Shown: piece after piece, positions 26,626 through 35,615 of the stretch
How the letters are laid out: every line of letters begins with the position of its first letter
Numbering within the stretch: the first letter of the stretch is position 1
Assembly (NCBI GenBank): GCA_964626885.1
Contig: CAZVJA010000004.1
Location: 7,154-71,153 of the forward strand
Source of the DNA: CAZVJA01 sp964626885
Lineage (GTDB): Bacteria > Planctomycetota > Planctomycetia > Planctomycetales > Planctomycetaceae
Length of the DNA: 64,000 nucleotides
Direction of reading: 5' to 3'
The notes under the pieces: model-generated
Seen by the model: only the letters and a program-made list of their open reading frames with translations
What the model was told of the DNA's origin: nothing
The model's database searches: none
Made by a program: the position numbers and the translations under genes

Positions 26626-29600
26626 TTAAGGTGTCACTTTCAGAGCAATTGGGGCGTCGACTTCGGCTTTTCCCTCGAATTCCATCGCTCCCCGTACGAC
26701 CATGTTCGCAAGATCGCCTTCGGTCGCATCGGCCGCGGCTTGAATCGTCAGCACCGCTTCGTTTTTGTCGGGAGCAACCGTCACCGGTTCAGCCGAAATT
26801 CCCGCCACCCCAGGCGGCAAAGGCAATGTGAGCGTCACAGGACCGGCATATCCATTCACCCGTTGAACCATAACTTTGATTTCCAGCTTGGTCCCCTTCT
26901 TGAGGGCGCCATTGCCGGGGACTGCCGCGGTGAGGTTCGCCGGGGCGCGCTTTACCGTCAGAATGATCGGGCTGGACGGAACGATATCGTTGAGATTTTT
27001 CGGTTCAGCAACCTTTGCCAAGTCCGCAGCCTTCTTGTCAGCATCAACTTTCGCGGCCGCAACAGCCTTTGATTTCTCCTCCGCCTGTTTCACGATCGGC
27101 TCAGCTTTGGCCTTTGCCTCTGTCGAGACTTTGAGCGCCGCCTCCGCATCGCTCGCGGTTTTCTTCGCCGCAGCAAGAGCTTCCGCAGCTTTCTGAGCTG
27201 CGGCGGTTGTATCGGCGAAATTCTTTTCGGCCGCGGTTCGCGCATCAGCGGCGACCTTTGCGGCGCCGGCGGCGTCTTCGGCAAGTTTCTGCGCAATCCC
27301 TGCGACTTTTGCGGCTGCTTCTGCTGTGCCCTGAACAGTCGCCTTATCGGCATCCGTTGCGCTCTTCGCAGAAGCGGCAAGTTCATCGGCTCGCTGCTTC
27401 GCAGTTGCCGCCACTCGAGCGGCAGCTTCGGATTCGGCAACCGACTTTTGAGCAGCGGTTACCGCCGCGGCTTGCGCATCGGTCGCTCCTTTGAGCGCCG
27501 CTTGCGCGTCGATGTTTGTTTTCTCTGAAGCGGAGAGAGCTGTCGTCGCTGCTTTGTGTGCTTCGTTATCGGCCGTCATTTTCTTGACGGCGGCGTCGAG
27601 AACCGCTGCAGCCTGTTTCGCTTCTTCCGCTGCCGCGGTGGCGGCCTGCGTTGCAGCATCAGCCTCGGTCTTGGCACGATCCGCAGCAAAAGGGTTGCGT
27701 CGATACGGCACCTGTGCCTGCGATTTCAAATAAAGGGGATACGTTCCAAGTGTGGCGTTGTTCTTTACAAAAACTCGGACCAACTCCAGGTTCTTCCCTT
27801 TAGGAACCGGTTTGTCCTGCACATCGATGTTCCCCTTATTGGGGAGCCCCACCAGTGTGAGGGCAACGTCAGCATCGAAACCCAGTCGCTTGGCAACTTC
27901 GACCGGCAGCAGAAGCTGGCGTCCCTGATTCACCTCAATCCGGAACGCCTCGGTCGTCACCTGGAACGGAGCCTGCTCTTTGAGCACCGCCAAACCCAGG
28001 GTACGTGAAACGCGTGAAACCGCCGGAAGATTTTGGGCACCACTCCACACCAGCGTCCCGGCGCGAGCTTCGCGAGTGACATCCTGTTCGCCAATGCGGG
28101 CCTTACCAATTACGCGAATATGCCCCACCCATTCCGCGGCATCAGCGGCAGCTGTAACCACCACCTCTGAGGAATTCGCCCCGACTTCGATTAGCCCTCC
28201 TTTGCAGGTGACTCCCGGCGGCAATCCTTCAACAGTCAGGTCAACCGAACCGTTGAAGCCGTCTCGCCTGATGACAAAGACGTGAAGGATACGATTGTCT
28301 CCTTTTCGTAGATCGACGACCGAGGTCGTGGCCCCCTGGTCGTTGGCCTGCGCGGGGAAGTGCGGGACGGCGATGAGCCGAAAATCGGGCTGCTCCTTGC
28401 GGATTGCCAAGCGATACACGAGCGTCGGATCGCCGCGCGTCTCAAAGTACCGGTCACGGAGCACAACACGATACATTCCGTCGGCTGGGATCTGGAAACG
28501 ATATGCGGGGTCGTCGGTTCGAGTATCAAAGACGTTGGCGGCAACATTCGTGTCGTTGTCGTCGAGCGCGGTTATCTGCTTGATTTGCTCTTCGCCTTTC
28601 TCGTTTTTCGTCACCTGATGCAGGATCAGGTAGGGGTCGGCGCTCGAATCGCTCCGCTGGCCGAAGGTCTCTACCATGTACACTTCGCCCGACTTCGCCT
28701 CGAACTGCCAATGGTCAATGTCACCCTTCGTCTGAAATTGCCCGGAGAACTCTCCAGGCACGGTGATCTTTTGGGCCTGAGCGGGTTCGTTGTTCGGCTC
28801 CTGCTCGGGGACGACCGAAGATGACGCAAATTGAATCATCAAGGGATTTGAGACACCGGACGGGGCAGAGAGCGTATATGAAAACCCGTCGAGCCCCGCT
28901 TCCACCGACCAGAGATTCTGCATCGTCTTTTGAATTGTGGCATCGGCCGGAAGCGCGATTTCGACTTCTAACTTCTCCAGCGGCCGGCCTTCAACATCGG
29001 TACCAGCAGGCAGGCCGTTGGGGAGATTTCTTCCGAAGAGCATGTACTTTCCGCTCGTCCCGGCGACACCCGCGGGCGGAAGGATGTAATCGAGATGTGG
29101 TCCGGATGTCAGAAGGAGTCGATAGGCATATTCGGGCCCTCCGCGATAGGTCGCGTCATGCACCTTCAGCAGATACTCTCCATCCGCAGGCAGGGTCGCG
29201 TCGAGCAATGCATCGCGGCGGATGCCGCTACGGGCGTGAGCAAACCGCCGACCGTCCGGTCTAAAGAGTTCAAGGACCGCCTCGAAACGAGAATCGATCC
29301 GGGCCGCCTCATAAGTCGCGATGACCCGCTGTCCCTGCTTTCCAGCAAACTTGAAATAATCGACGTCCGCCTGGCTATCGGACTTGCAGTTGACGATCTT
29401 TTCCAGCTCGAGCGGCGAGGCCTTGTCTGGCGTATTGTTTGGTTCTGCCTCGATGAGTTCGTTGCGAGTTCCCACAACGAACGTGCGGGGGTTCGACAGT
29501 CCGAACAGCCCAGCCGCGCGGACTTCATGATGCCCTGGAGGAACGTCTTCCTTGATAGTGACGACAAACACATTCGCCACCGGCTGATTCCCGTTCATCT

Positions 29601-29874
29601 TGGGAACAGCGGAGATACCGGGGTGGTCGAACAGCAATCGATCGACTTCATCCAAATCGGAACCGCCGGTCAAGGTAAGCTCAACCGTTGAGCCGGCCTT
29701 CCCTCCCAGGGGATAGACTGACAGCAGTCTTGTCTGTGGGAGTTGTGCCTGCGCGACAGTGCCGAACACAAGGAGAGTCGAAACTGCCAACAGCAGGCCA
29801 CGGCCGGGCCGAAGCAACGATTTCAACGGCCGCGGATCATCTTTGCGACCGTGGAATGATCCTGGAGCGTTCAC
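26626..29874 (-). CDS. Exported PPC-domain protein with a 230-residue alanine-rich coiled coil
   Basis: Encodes 1082 residues from a GTG at 29874 with GAGGG 6 bases upstream. Residues 24-43 form a signal peptide (GRGLLLAVSTLLVFGTVAQA). Two pre-peptidase C-terminal (PPC) domains are seen at about 140-245 and 355-475, each opening with an E-x-EPNN motif (IEAEPNNTPD and EQEPNNEPAQ) and containing DYFKF or DHWQF. Residues 731-957 (27004-27684) are an extended Ala/Lys/Glu coiled coil. The C-terminus returns to a beta domain (VTLTLPLPPGVAGISAEPV). No protease domain is present despite the PPC modules. It lies between the DUF1549 and WD40 genes. Confidence 0.85.
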   Translation of the reverse strand: MNAPGSFHGRKDDPRPLKSLLRPGRGLLLAVSTLLVFGTVAQAQLPQTRLLSVYPLGGKAGSTVELTLTGGSDLDEVDRLLFDHPGISAVPKMNGNQPVANVFVVTIKEDVPPGHHEVRAAGLFGLSNPRTFVVGTRNELIEAEPNNTPDKASPLELEKIVNCKSDSQADVDYFKFAGKQGQRVIATYEAARIDSRFEAVLELFRPDGRRFAHARSGIRRDALLDATLPADGEYLLKVHDATYRGGPEYAYRLLLTSGPHLDYILPPAGVAGTSGKYMLFGRNLPNGLPAGTDVEGRPLEKLEVEIALPADATIQKTMQNLWSVEAGLDGFSYTLSAPSGVSNPLMIQFASSSVVPEQEPNNEPAQAQKITVPGEFSGQFQTKGDIDHWQFEAKSGEVYMVETFGQRSDSSADPYLILHQVTKNEKGEEQIKQITALDDNDTNVAANVFDTRTDDPAYRFQIPADGMYRVVLRDRYFETRGDPTLVYRLAIRKEQPDFRLIAVPHFPAQANDQGATTSVVDLRKGDNRILHVFVIRRDGFNGSVDLTVEGLPPGVTCKGGLIEVGANSSEVVVTAAADAAEWVGHIRVIGKARIGEQDVTREARAGTLVWSGAQNLPAVSRVSRTLGLAVLKEQAPFQVTTEAFRIEVNQGRQLLLPVEVAKRLGFDADVALTLVGLPNKGNIDVQDKPVPKGKNLELVRVFVKNNATLGTYPLYLKSQAQVPYRRNPFAADRAKTEADAATQAATAAAEEAKQAAAVLDAAVKKMTADNEAHKAATTALSASEKTNIDAQAALKGATDAQAAAVTAAQKSVAESEAAARVAATAKQRADELAASAKSATDADKATVQGTAEAAAKVAGIAQKLAEDAAGAAKVAADARTAAEKNFADTTAAAQKAAEALAAAKKTASDAEAALKVSTEAKAKAEPIVKQAEEKSKAVAAAKVDADKKAADLAKVAEPKNLNDIVPSSPIILTVKRAPANLTAAVPGNGALKKGTKLEIKVMVQRVNGYAGPVTLTLPLPPGVAGISAEPVTVAPDKNEAVLTIQAAADATEGDLANMVVRGAMEFEGKAEVDAPIALKVTP

Positions 29875-30034
29875 GGATTTCCCTCGTACGATCGATTCCC
29901 AGAGTTTGATTTTCGTCAGCGATCAACAGGTTTGCAAAACGGAGCCACTCGAATACCGAGGGCTCCGAGGCAGGTTTTCGCGGGCGGGAATGTGGGACGC
30001 GAGGGGAGTCGTCGGACAATTGCGCCCAATGTCA

Positions 30035-32545
30035 TCAATGGTTAAACAGGAACTCCTTGGTATTCACCAGCGCCCAGAGGATGTCTTCATAGGCCACCTT
30101 CGGCGCGGCTTCATGCCGCTTGATATGCGCCAATGCGATCTGCAATTCTTCATTGTTTGGCTCGCGGGAATAGACCCAGCGATACAATTCCCGAATGCGC
30201 ACATCATGCGGGCGGTCTTTCTCCGCCGATAACGTAGCCGCGCGCCCCGAAGCATTGGCAATCTTATCTTGCACCTCGCTGCTGTTGAGCAGATGCAAGC
30301 TTTGGGCCAAGTTCGCTTCCTGCGACCGTTCGCACTCACAGGCGGTATCGGCCTGCGGCTGGCCGAAGACTTTGAGAAAATACGGAACGTTCGATGTATC
30401 GGGAAGCTGCAACGCCCGCGTACCGGCCGGCAGGCCGCTGTACGCTTGCGTGGTCGACGTTACCTGGTGGAAGGCATCGTACAGCGCCTCGGCGGAAAGC
30501 CGCTTCGGATAGTAGCGCGAGAAGTTCTGCTTGTCCTTCAAGTTGTAATCGTTCGGCAGCGAACTGAGCTGATAAACCTGCGAGCGGCAGATCGTCCGCA
30601 CAAGTTCCTTCAGATCAAAACCGCTGTCGATAAAGTGCTGCGCGAGGTTGTTCAGCAGTTCAGGATTTGTCGGTGGATTCGTCTCTCGCATGTCATCTTC
30701 CGGTTCGACGATCCCGCGGCTGAAGAAGTGCTTCCAATACCGGTTGACGACCGACTTCGCAAAGAACGGGTTGTGCTTGTCCGACATCCAATCGGCCAAC
30801 CAGACGCGAGGGTCGCGATCGCCCGGAATATCGAGCGGAGCAGCCCCCAAACCGGCCGGCTTGAGCGACTTGCCGCTACGTGGGTTCTTCGCTTCGGCCA
30901 TGCCGTCGGTGCGGAAGAACCGATTATCCCGCGAACCAGCTGTCGGCTTCACCACCAGCGGCTTCTTTCCCACGCGGCTGAAAAACGCCGAGAAGCTGTA
31001 ATAATCATCCTGACTCCATTTCTCGAAGGGATGATGGTGGCAGCGAGCACATTGAATCCGCAGCCCCAGGAAGAGCTGCGCCGTGTCTTCCACTTGCTCA
31101 TTGATTTCATCAACCTCGCGATACCATGTCACCGCCGGATCAATAGTCGCATCTCCCGACGCGGTCATGATTTCGCGGACGAATCGATCGTAGGGTTTGT
31201 TTTCGTACAAGCTGTTCCAGATCCAGTCATAGAACGCAAATGTGCCAGCCTCGTCGTCGGCGCTTCGCTTCTTGTTGCGCAAAACCATGTTCCACTTGTT
31301 CGCGAAGTGATCCGCATAGGACGGAGAATCGATCAGCCGATCGATCAGCTTGTCCCGTTTGGCCGGGTCGGCATCAGCCAGAAATTCGCGAACCTGCTGT
31401 TCGGTCGGCAGCGTCCCAGTGATATCGACGCTCACGCGCCGTAAGAACGTCGCATCGTCTGCCGGAGCAGACGGAGGAATTCCCAGCACCTTCAGCTTGT
31501 TGAAAACCGCAGCGTCCACGAGGTTCTTCGACTCGGGAATGTTGCCGACGTCGGCCCCCAGCGGAACCGTGGCCCGGAACGTTGACACCTGCCCCTGATA
31601 CCGCGCCATGATGGCGACTTCGCCCGCCAGACCGAGCGTCTTCACGAGCCCCGTGATCGACGCTTCCGCCATTTCATTGTCGTTCGGCTCGAAAAGCGCC
31701 ATACGGGTGACGTCTTCGGTCGAGCCGTCGGTGTAGGTCGCGATGACGGAAATCTGTTGTTGCGAATCGCGATCCATCACCCGGCCGGCGGGAACACATT
31801 CGATCTTTGCAACGGTCGGATCTTTGTCACTCCCGCGCGGCATTCCCTGCTCGATCCAGCGGTACAACATGCGATACTCATAGCTGCCGACTTCCATCCG
31901 CTTGCCGCCGCCGTGGGGAGAGCGTCCGATAGGCTTGGTCAGGATCAGACTATCACCGGGGGAAGAAGGAAACAGACGCCGGCCGCGCCCTTCCTTCACG
32001 AGGAACTCGTAATCGTCGTCCGGATAAAACCCCAACAACGACAGCTTGAAGCCGTTCTGTCCACTTGATTTCCCGTGACAGCCGCCGCTGTTGCATCCGA
32101 GCTTGGTAAAGATGGGAACGATTTGATTCTTGAAGTTGATCGGGATCTGATGTGCCACCCCTTCGACATGCACTACCACTTCGGTAGCAACGTCCTTCGG
32201 ACCAACCACGCGGAGCTTCACATCGCCGTCCTTCAACGGCGTTACCAAGCCGGTGGCATCAATGGCGACGACGTCAGCCGGCTCGGCAGTGAATTTGACC
32301 TGCGGTGTCAGATCGCGGAACTGGCCGCTCGAATAGACTCCCGTGACAAACAGCTGCTGCCGGGCATCACGGCCGCGAATCGTAACCGGCTTATCCCCCG
32401 GTGTCGGTTCGATTTTGAGGGATTTCAACTCGCCAGGATCGCCCAAGCCCTTCGGGGCAGCCGGCTCAGCCTGCAGCCGTGAAAACGACATCGTGTAGAG
32501 CGCGAGGGAAAGAAAAGCGACCAGGACTCGCGAGGAACAGGTCAT
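30035..32545 (-). CDS. Exported DUF1549/DUF1553 cytochrome-type protein
   Basis: Encodes 836 residues from the ATG at 32545, which has GGGAGA 6 bases upstream; the longer frame lacks such a site. A signal peptide (residues 1-26) is followed by an Ig-like region, an atypical haem-like site C151-NSGG-C156-H157, DUF1549 (about 340-545) with C499-AR-C502-H503, and DUF1553 (about 570-815). This is the planctomycete PSCyt-type architecture, extracytoplasmic and thought to be linked to degradation or redox work, but without a proven reaction. It is the first gene of a three-gene run with the PPC and WD40 proteins; the usual partner DUF1501 is absent from this window. Confidence 0.9.
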   Translation of the reverse strand: MTCSSRVLVAFLSLALYTMSFSRLQAEPAAPKGLGDPGELKSLKIEPTPGDKPVTIRGRDARQQLFVTGVYSSGQFRDLTPQVKFTAEPADVVAIDATGLVTPLKDGDVKLRVVGPKDVATEVVVHVEGVAHQIPINFKNQIVPIFTKLGCNSGGCHGKSSGQNGFKLSLLGFYPDDDYEFLVKEGRGRRLFPSSPGDSLILTKPIGRSPHGGGKRMEVGSYEYRMLYRWIEQGMPRGSDKDPTVAKIECVPAGRVMDRDSQQQISVIATYTDGSTEDVTRMALFEPNDNEMAEASITGLVKTLGLAGEVAIMARYQGQVSTFRATVPLGADVGNIPESKNLVDAAVFNKLKVLGIPPSAPADDATFLRRVSVDITGTLPTEQQVREFLADADPAKRDKLIDRLIDSPSYADHFANKWNMVLRNKKRSADDEAGTFAFYDWIWNSLYENKPYDRFVREIMTASGDATIDPAVTWYREVDEINEQVEDTAQLFLGLRIQCARCHHHPFEKWSQDDYYSFSAFFSRVGKKPLVVKPTAGSRDNRFFRTDGMAEAKNPRSGKSLKPAGLGAAPLDIPGDRDPRVWLADWMSDKHNPFFAKSVVNRYWKHFFSRGIVEPEDDMRETNPPTNPELLNNLAQHFIDSGFDLKELVRTICRSQVYQLSSLPNDYNLKDKQNFSRYYPKRLSAEALYDAFHQVTSTTQAYSGLPAGTRALQLPDTSNVPYFLKVFGQPQADTACECERSQEANLAQSLHLLNSSEVQDKIANASGRAATLSAEKDRPHDVRIRELYRWVYSREPNNEELQIALAHIKRHEAAPKVAYEDILWALVNTKEFLFNH

Positions 32546-32871
32546 TCCGTATCTCCCGTTTTTGGGGGCGTGAGTCAAAGGTAGGTCTGGTCCGGCGGGG
32601 TTCCGTCCGGTCTTGCCGACCCGGGTGGGGTGGTGGGTCGGCGTCGGTGTGTAACAATTCCACATTACAGAGTGCTCGGCATCCATCGTCCAGCCTCGAA
32701 TTCGATCAAACGAAGGCCGGCGACATCACCTAACTCTCTATCATATCAGCATATCAATCACTAATGATGGATGCAATTGGGCATCGGGAAAAACAGATCA
32801 ACAATCGCCAGGATATTTATGGCCCACCAGCGTTTTTCCGGCCACTTACGGCCTGAGCCCCGCCCCCCAGC
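32546..32871. other. Intergenic region, 326 bases
   Basis: Lies between the COX3-like gene and the DUF1549 gene, both on the minus strand. It contains an AT-rich stretch around 32725-32770. I saw no convincing open frame, strong terminator or promoter match. Confidence 0.5.
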
Positions 32872-33438
32872 CTAGCGCACCACGATCATAAAGACAGCCA
32901 GGATCGCCAGCCAGATCACCCCCAGCAGGTGCCAAAACCACGCACAGACCAGTACGCCCCAATAATACTCGTGGTCGTAACGGTCCTCGCAGCCCCTGAG
33001 CATGACGAACACCAGCACCATCAGCGCGACGGCCACATGCAAAGCGTGCAGGGCCGCGATCACAAATACGAACGGGCGGACCCCCGTCTCCGCTTCGGTT
33101 GGGTTCTGCCCTTGCGATAGCCACCACAACCCATAGCTTTGGACCGACACGAACAGCGTCGCGAGCGTGAGCGCGGTGGCAAGCGCCTGTCGAAGCAACC
33201 TTTGCTTTTCGCGCCGCACCCCCTGCACAGCCAGATGAAGCGCTACACTGCACAAGCCCAGCAGCACACTGCTTGCGTAAAACAGGGGCGGAAACCGAAC
33301 CTCTTCCGGAACAGCTGGCGTGCGTCCAAACTGAATCAAGAGTTTGGCTCCCGCACCCGCTGTGGCGAACACCAGTAGCGAGACGGCAAACAGCCGGAGA
33401 ACGAATTCACCCTGCGTGCGGCTTCGCGAGTGGATCAC
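32872..33438 (-). CDS. Cytochrome c oxidase subunit III-like membrane protein
   Basis: Encodes 188 residues with about five membrane helices, shorter than the classic seven-helix subunit but typical of bacterial short forms. The diagnostic C-terminal segment is YYWGVLVCAWFWHLLGVIWLAIL (split here across residues 158-180), preceded by FVFVIAALHALHVAVALMVLV. The other oxidase subunits (I, II) are not nearby, so it is an isolated subunit gene or part of an oxidase assembled from distant genes. It lies 134 bases after the sufT-like gene on the same strand, so it could be the distal end of that transcript. Confidence 0.85.
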   Translation of the reverse strand: MIHSRSRTQGEFVLRLFAVSLLVFATAGAGAKLLIQFGRTPAVPEEVRFPPLFYASSVLLGLCSVALHLAVQGVRREKQRLLRQALATALTLATLFVSVQSYGLWWLSQGQNPTEAETGVRPFVFVIAALHALHVAVALMVLVFVMLRGCEDRYDHEYYWGVLVCAWFWHLLGVIWLAILAVFMIVVR

Positions 33439-33572
33439 AATAGCGCGCCCTCAATATCTGCGCTGCGAGAATCATTGCCCACCGCAAAAAGACAAAAGAA
33501 CGCACATCGGCGAGCCGCACAAGCCTGTGGACCATGCACACGGCATCAGGTCTTTGTGAAGTTTGTGGTATA

Positions 33573-33974
33573 TCAAAAAATGCCGAGCTGGTCGCGGGCT
33601 TCGTCAGTCATGCGAGCCGGTGTCCACGGGGGAGACATCACGAGCCGGATTTCCGCTTCCGACACATCCGCCAGTTTCTCGAGTGCCATCTTTGCTTGCT
33701 GAATAATCTGCGGCCCGGCAGGACAAGCCGGACTCGTCAGTGTCATTTGCACGGTGACTTTTGAGTCGACCTTGTCGACATCATACACCAACCCCAAATC
33801 GACGATATTGATCATCAACTCCGGATCGACGACATCGCGAAGCGCGTCGATCAGCTTCGTGTCCTCCGCCGAGGGAGTTTCGACGACTGGTGCCGATTCC
33901 AACGGAGGATCTACGTCCAACCGGTCGGCCTGCTGCTGATTACCCTGTGCCTGTTCAGGTTCGCGGTCGGACAT
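33573..33974 (-). CDS. SufT-like metal-sulfur cluster assembly protein (DUF59/MIP18 family)
   Basis: Encodes 133 residues from the ATG at 33974, with GGAGGG at 4-5 bases. Residues 38-133 form the DUF59/MIP18 domain: DALRDVVDPELMINIVDLGLVYDV, then C84 in LTSPACPAGPQI. Proteins of this family (SufT, PaaD, MIP18) help deliver Fe-S clusters. The first 35 residues are a polar, Gln/Pro-rich extension. Its start overlaps the Rieske gene by 20 bases, and it ends the suf run, which supports a role in cluster assembly. Confidence 0.88.
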   Translation of the reverse strand: MSDREPEQAQGNQQQADRLDVDPPLESAPVVETPSAEDTKLIDALRDVVDPELMINIVDLGLVYDVDKVDSKVTVQMTLTSPACPAGPQIIQQAKMALEKLADVSEAEIRLVMSPPWTPARMTDEARDQLGIF

Positions 33975-34269
33975 AAATCCCTCCGTCGCGGATTTGCACT
34001 TCAAACGTTTCGACCGGCTCGGTGGCTGGCATGCAGAGGGGCCGGCCGGTTCTCACGTCGAACCGAGCCCCATGCCGCGGACAGGTGATCTCGTTTCCGG
34101 CGAACGGGCCGTTCGTGAGAGGCTGGCCGTCGTGTGTGCAGACGTCTTCGATTGCGTAAAACTCATCGCCGACGCGCAGCAACAACGCAGGAACCTCATC
34201 GACAACGATCGACTTCCTCCCCCCCGGAGAAATTTCATCGACGGAGGCGACGCGTTCGAACTCAGCCAT
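33955..34269 (-). CDS. Rieske-type [2Fe-2S] ferredoxin
   Basis: Encodes 104 residues from the ATG at 34269; a GTG at 34275 has better spacing from GGGGA. The cluster is held by C44-T-H46 and C63-PR-H66, the standard pair of Rieske loops (EDVCTHDGQPL and ITCPRHGARF). No signal peptide or membrane helix is present, so it is a soluble cytoplasmic ferredoxin, like those serving dioxygenases. It lies between sufD and the sufT-like gene and overlaps the latter by 20 bases, which suggests it either serves cluster assembly as an electron donor or is a client. Confidence 0.9.
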   Translation of the reverse strand: MAEFERVASVDEISPGGRKSIVVDEVPALLLRVGDEFYAIEDVCTHDGQPLTNGPFAGNEITCPRHGARFDVRTGRPLCMPATEPVETFEVQIRDGGIYVRPRT

Positions 34270-34277
34270 GACCACAC

Positions 34278-35615
34278 TCAATCCCCAATGCCGAGTTTCC
34301 GTTCTACGGCTTGGCTGAGCGTCTCGCGGACCACCTCAACCGGGATGCGGTCGTAGACCGAGTGGAAGAACCCTTCAACGATCATGTGCATCGCCTCGAA
34401 CCGCGCCATTCCGCGGCTCATGCAATAGAAGACCTGTTCTTCATCGACCTGGCCGGCCGTCGCGCCATGCGTGCAACGAACGTCGTCCGTTTCGATCTCC
34501 AGGCCAGGAATCGAATCCGCGCGGCTGGTCGGGCTGAGCAGCAATGCATCACACCTCTGATAGCCATCGGTCCGCAGGGCCTCCGGCTCGACTCGAATCA
34601 TCCCGCGCCAGACAACCCGCGCTCGATCGCGGAGCACCTCTTTGTACAAGAGGTCGCTTCGCGTATCTGGTGCATTGTGGCTTTGCTGCGTGTAGTACGA
34701 AATCAGCTGTCGATCGGTGGCGAAGGTCACGCCGTTGACCTGCGCTTCAGCCCCGCGCCCGTCGAGTGAAACATCCTGGTGAATATGGGCCAGCCGCGCG
34801 CCCAAACCGCCAACGGTCCATTGCAGGCGGCCGTCCCGTTCGACGCTCCCCGCTTGATGGGCGAAGTGATAGACCTTCTCGTTCCAATTCTGCAACTGAA
34901 CGTATCTCAGCGATGCGCCGGGCCCGATCAGAAGCTCGACGGCACCGACATGCAACCCGGCTGCGTCCGCATTGGCAGATACCGTTTCCTCCAGCAACGC
35001 GGCGGAAGCTCCGTCCTCCAACACAACTAATGTGTGGCTGAAATCAGCGGCCCCGGCCTCAGACAAGCCGATCAGGCTGTGCAACGGCTCTTCGATCGTC
35101 ACGCCGCGCGGAACATATAGCACCGTTCCACCAGTCCAGAAGGCCGCGTGCCAGGCGGAGAAGCGGTCCTTTCCCGGCCGCACTCCGCGCGTCAACAGAT
35201 GAGGTTCCAGCAGGTTTCGATGTTCACGGACAAGCGCCGAAAGATCGCCGAAGAGCACTCCCTTCTTCGCCAGCGAACCCTCCACCACGGAACGCGTCAT
35301 AGTGCCATCGACATGTGCGACGTTCCCGGCGAACTGAGTGCGACCGGCAAGCAGTGTGTCGAACTGAGCTGCCGCAGCTGACTGCATGCGGATTGTGTAC
35401 TTCTCGGGCTGGAATGCGCGAAGCTCGACCCGCTTCCACTCTTCGGGGTCGAGCGGAACCGCAAGCTTCTCCTCGTAGATGTCGAACGCCTGGCGCCGCA
35501 AATCGACGACCCATCCCGGATCGTCGCGCCCTTCAAGAAAGGCCTCGAACGTTGCCCGGTCATAACCTGCCGCGGCAGGCGCGGCCATAGAAGAGATTGA
35601 ATTCATGGTGCTCAC
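34278..35615 (-). CDS. sufD: Fe-S cluster assembly protein SufD
   Basis: Encodes 445 residues of the SufB/SufD beta-helix family. It partners SufB and SufC in the SufBC2D scaffold. The shared core is visible ([38 protein letters not shown], then [32 protein letters not shown] near residue 380). The GTG at 35615 overlaps the sufB stop by four bases and has AAGG 9 bases upstream; an ATG at 35606 is an alternative. The conserved HGAT histidine segment is present. Order is sufC-sufB-sufD. Confidence 0.93.
   Translation of the reverse strand: MSTMNSISSMAAPAAAGYDRATFEAFLEGRDDPGWVVDLRRQAFDIYEEKLAVPLDPEEWKRVELRAFQPEKYTIRMQSAAAAQFDTLLAGRTQFAGNVAHVDGTMTRSVVEGSLAKKGVLFGDLSALVREHRNLLEPHLLTRGVRPGKDRFSAWHAAFWTGGTVLYVPRGVTIEEPLHSLIGLSEAGAADFSHTLVVLEDGASAALLEETVSANADAAGLHVGAVELLIGPGASLRYVQLQNWNEKVYHFAHQAGSVERDGRLQWTVGGLGARLAHIHQDVSLDGRGAEAQVNGVTFATDRQLISYYTQQSHNAPDTRSDLLYKEVLRDRARVVWRGMIRVEPEALRTDGYQRCDALLLSPTSRADSIPGLEIETDDVRCTHGATAGQVDEEQVFYCMSRGMARFEAMHMIVEGFFHSVYDRIPVEVVRETLSQAVERKLGIGD

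Noticed and set aside
27207..27494. Basic open frame on the plus strand
   Set aside because: Antisense of the coiled coil of the PPC protein; composition is an effect of the GC-rich Ala codons.
30269..31444. 391-codon open frame on the plus strand
   Set aside because: Antisense of the DUF1549/DUF1553 gene, which has clear haem motifs and a signal peptide.
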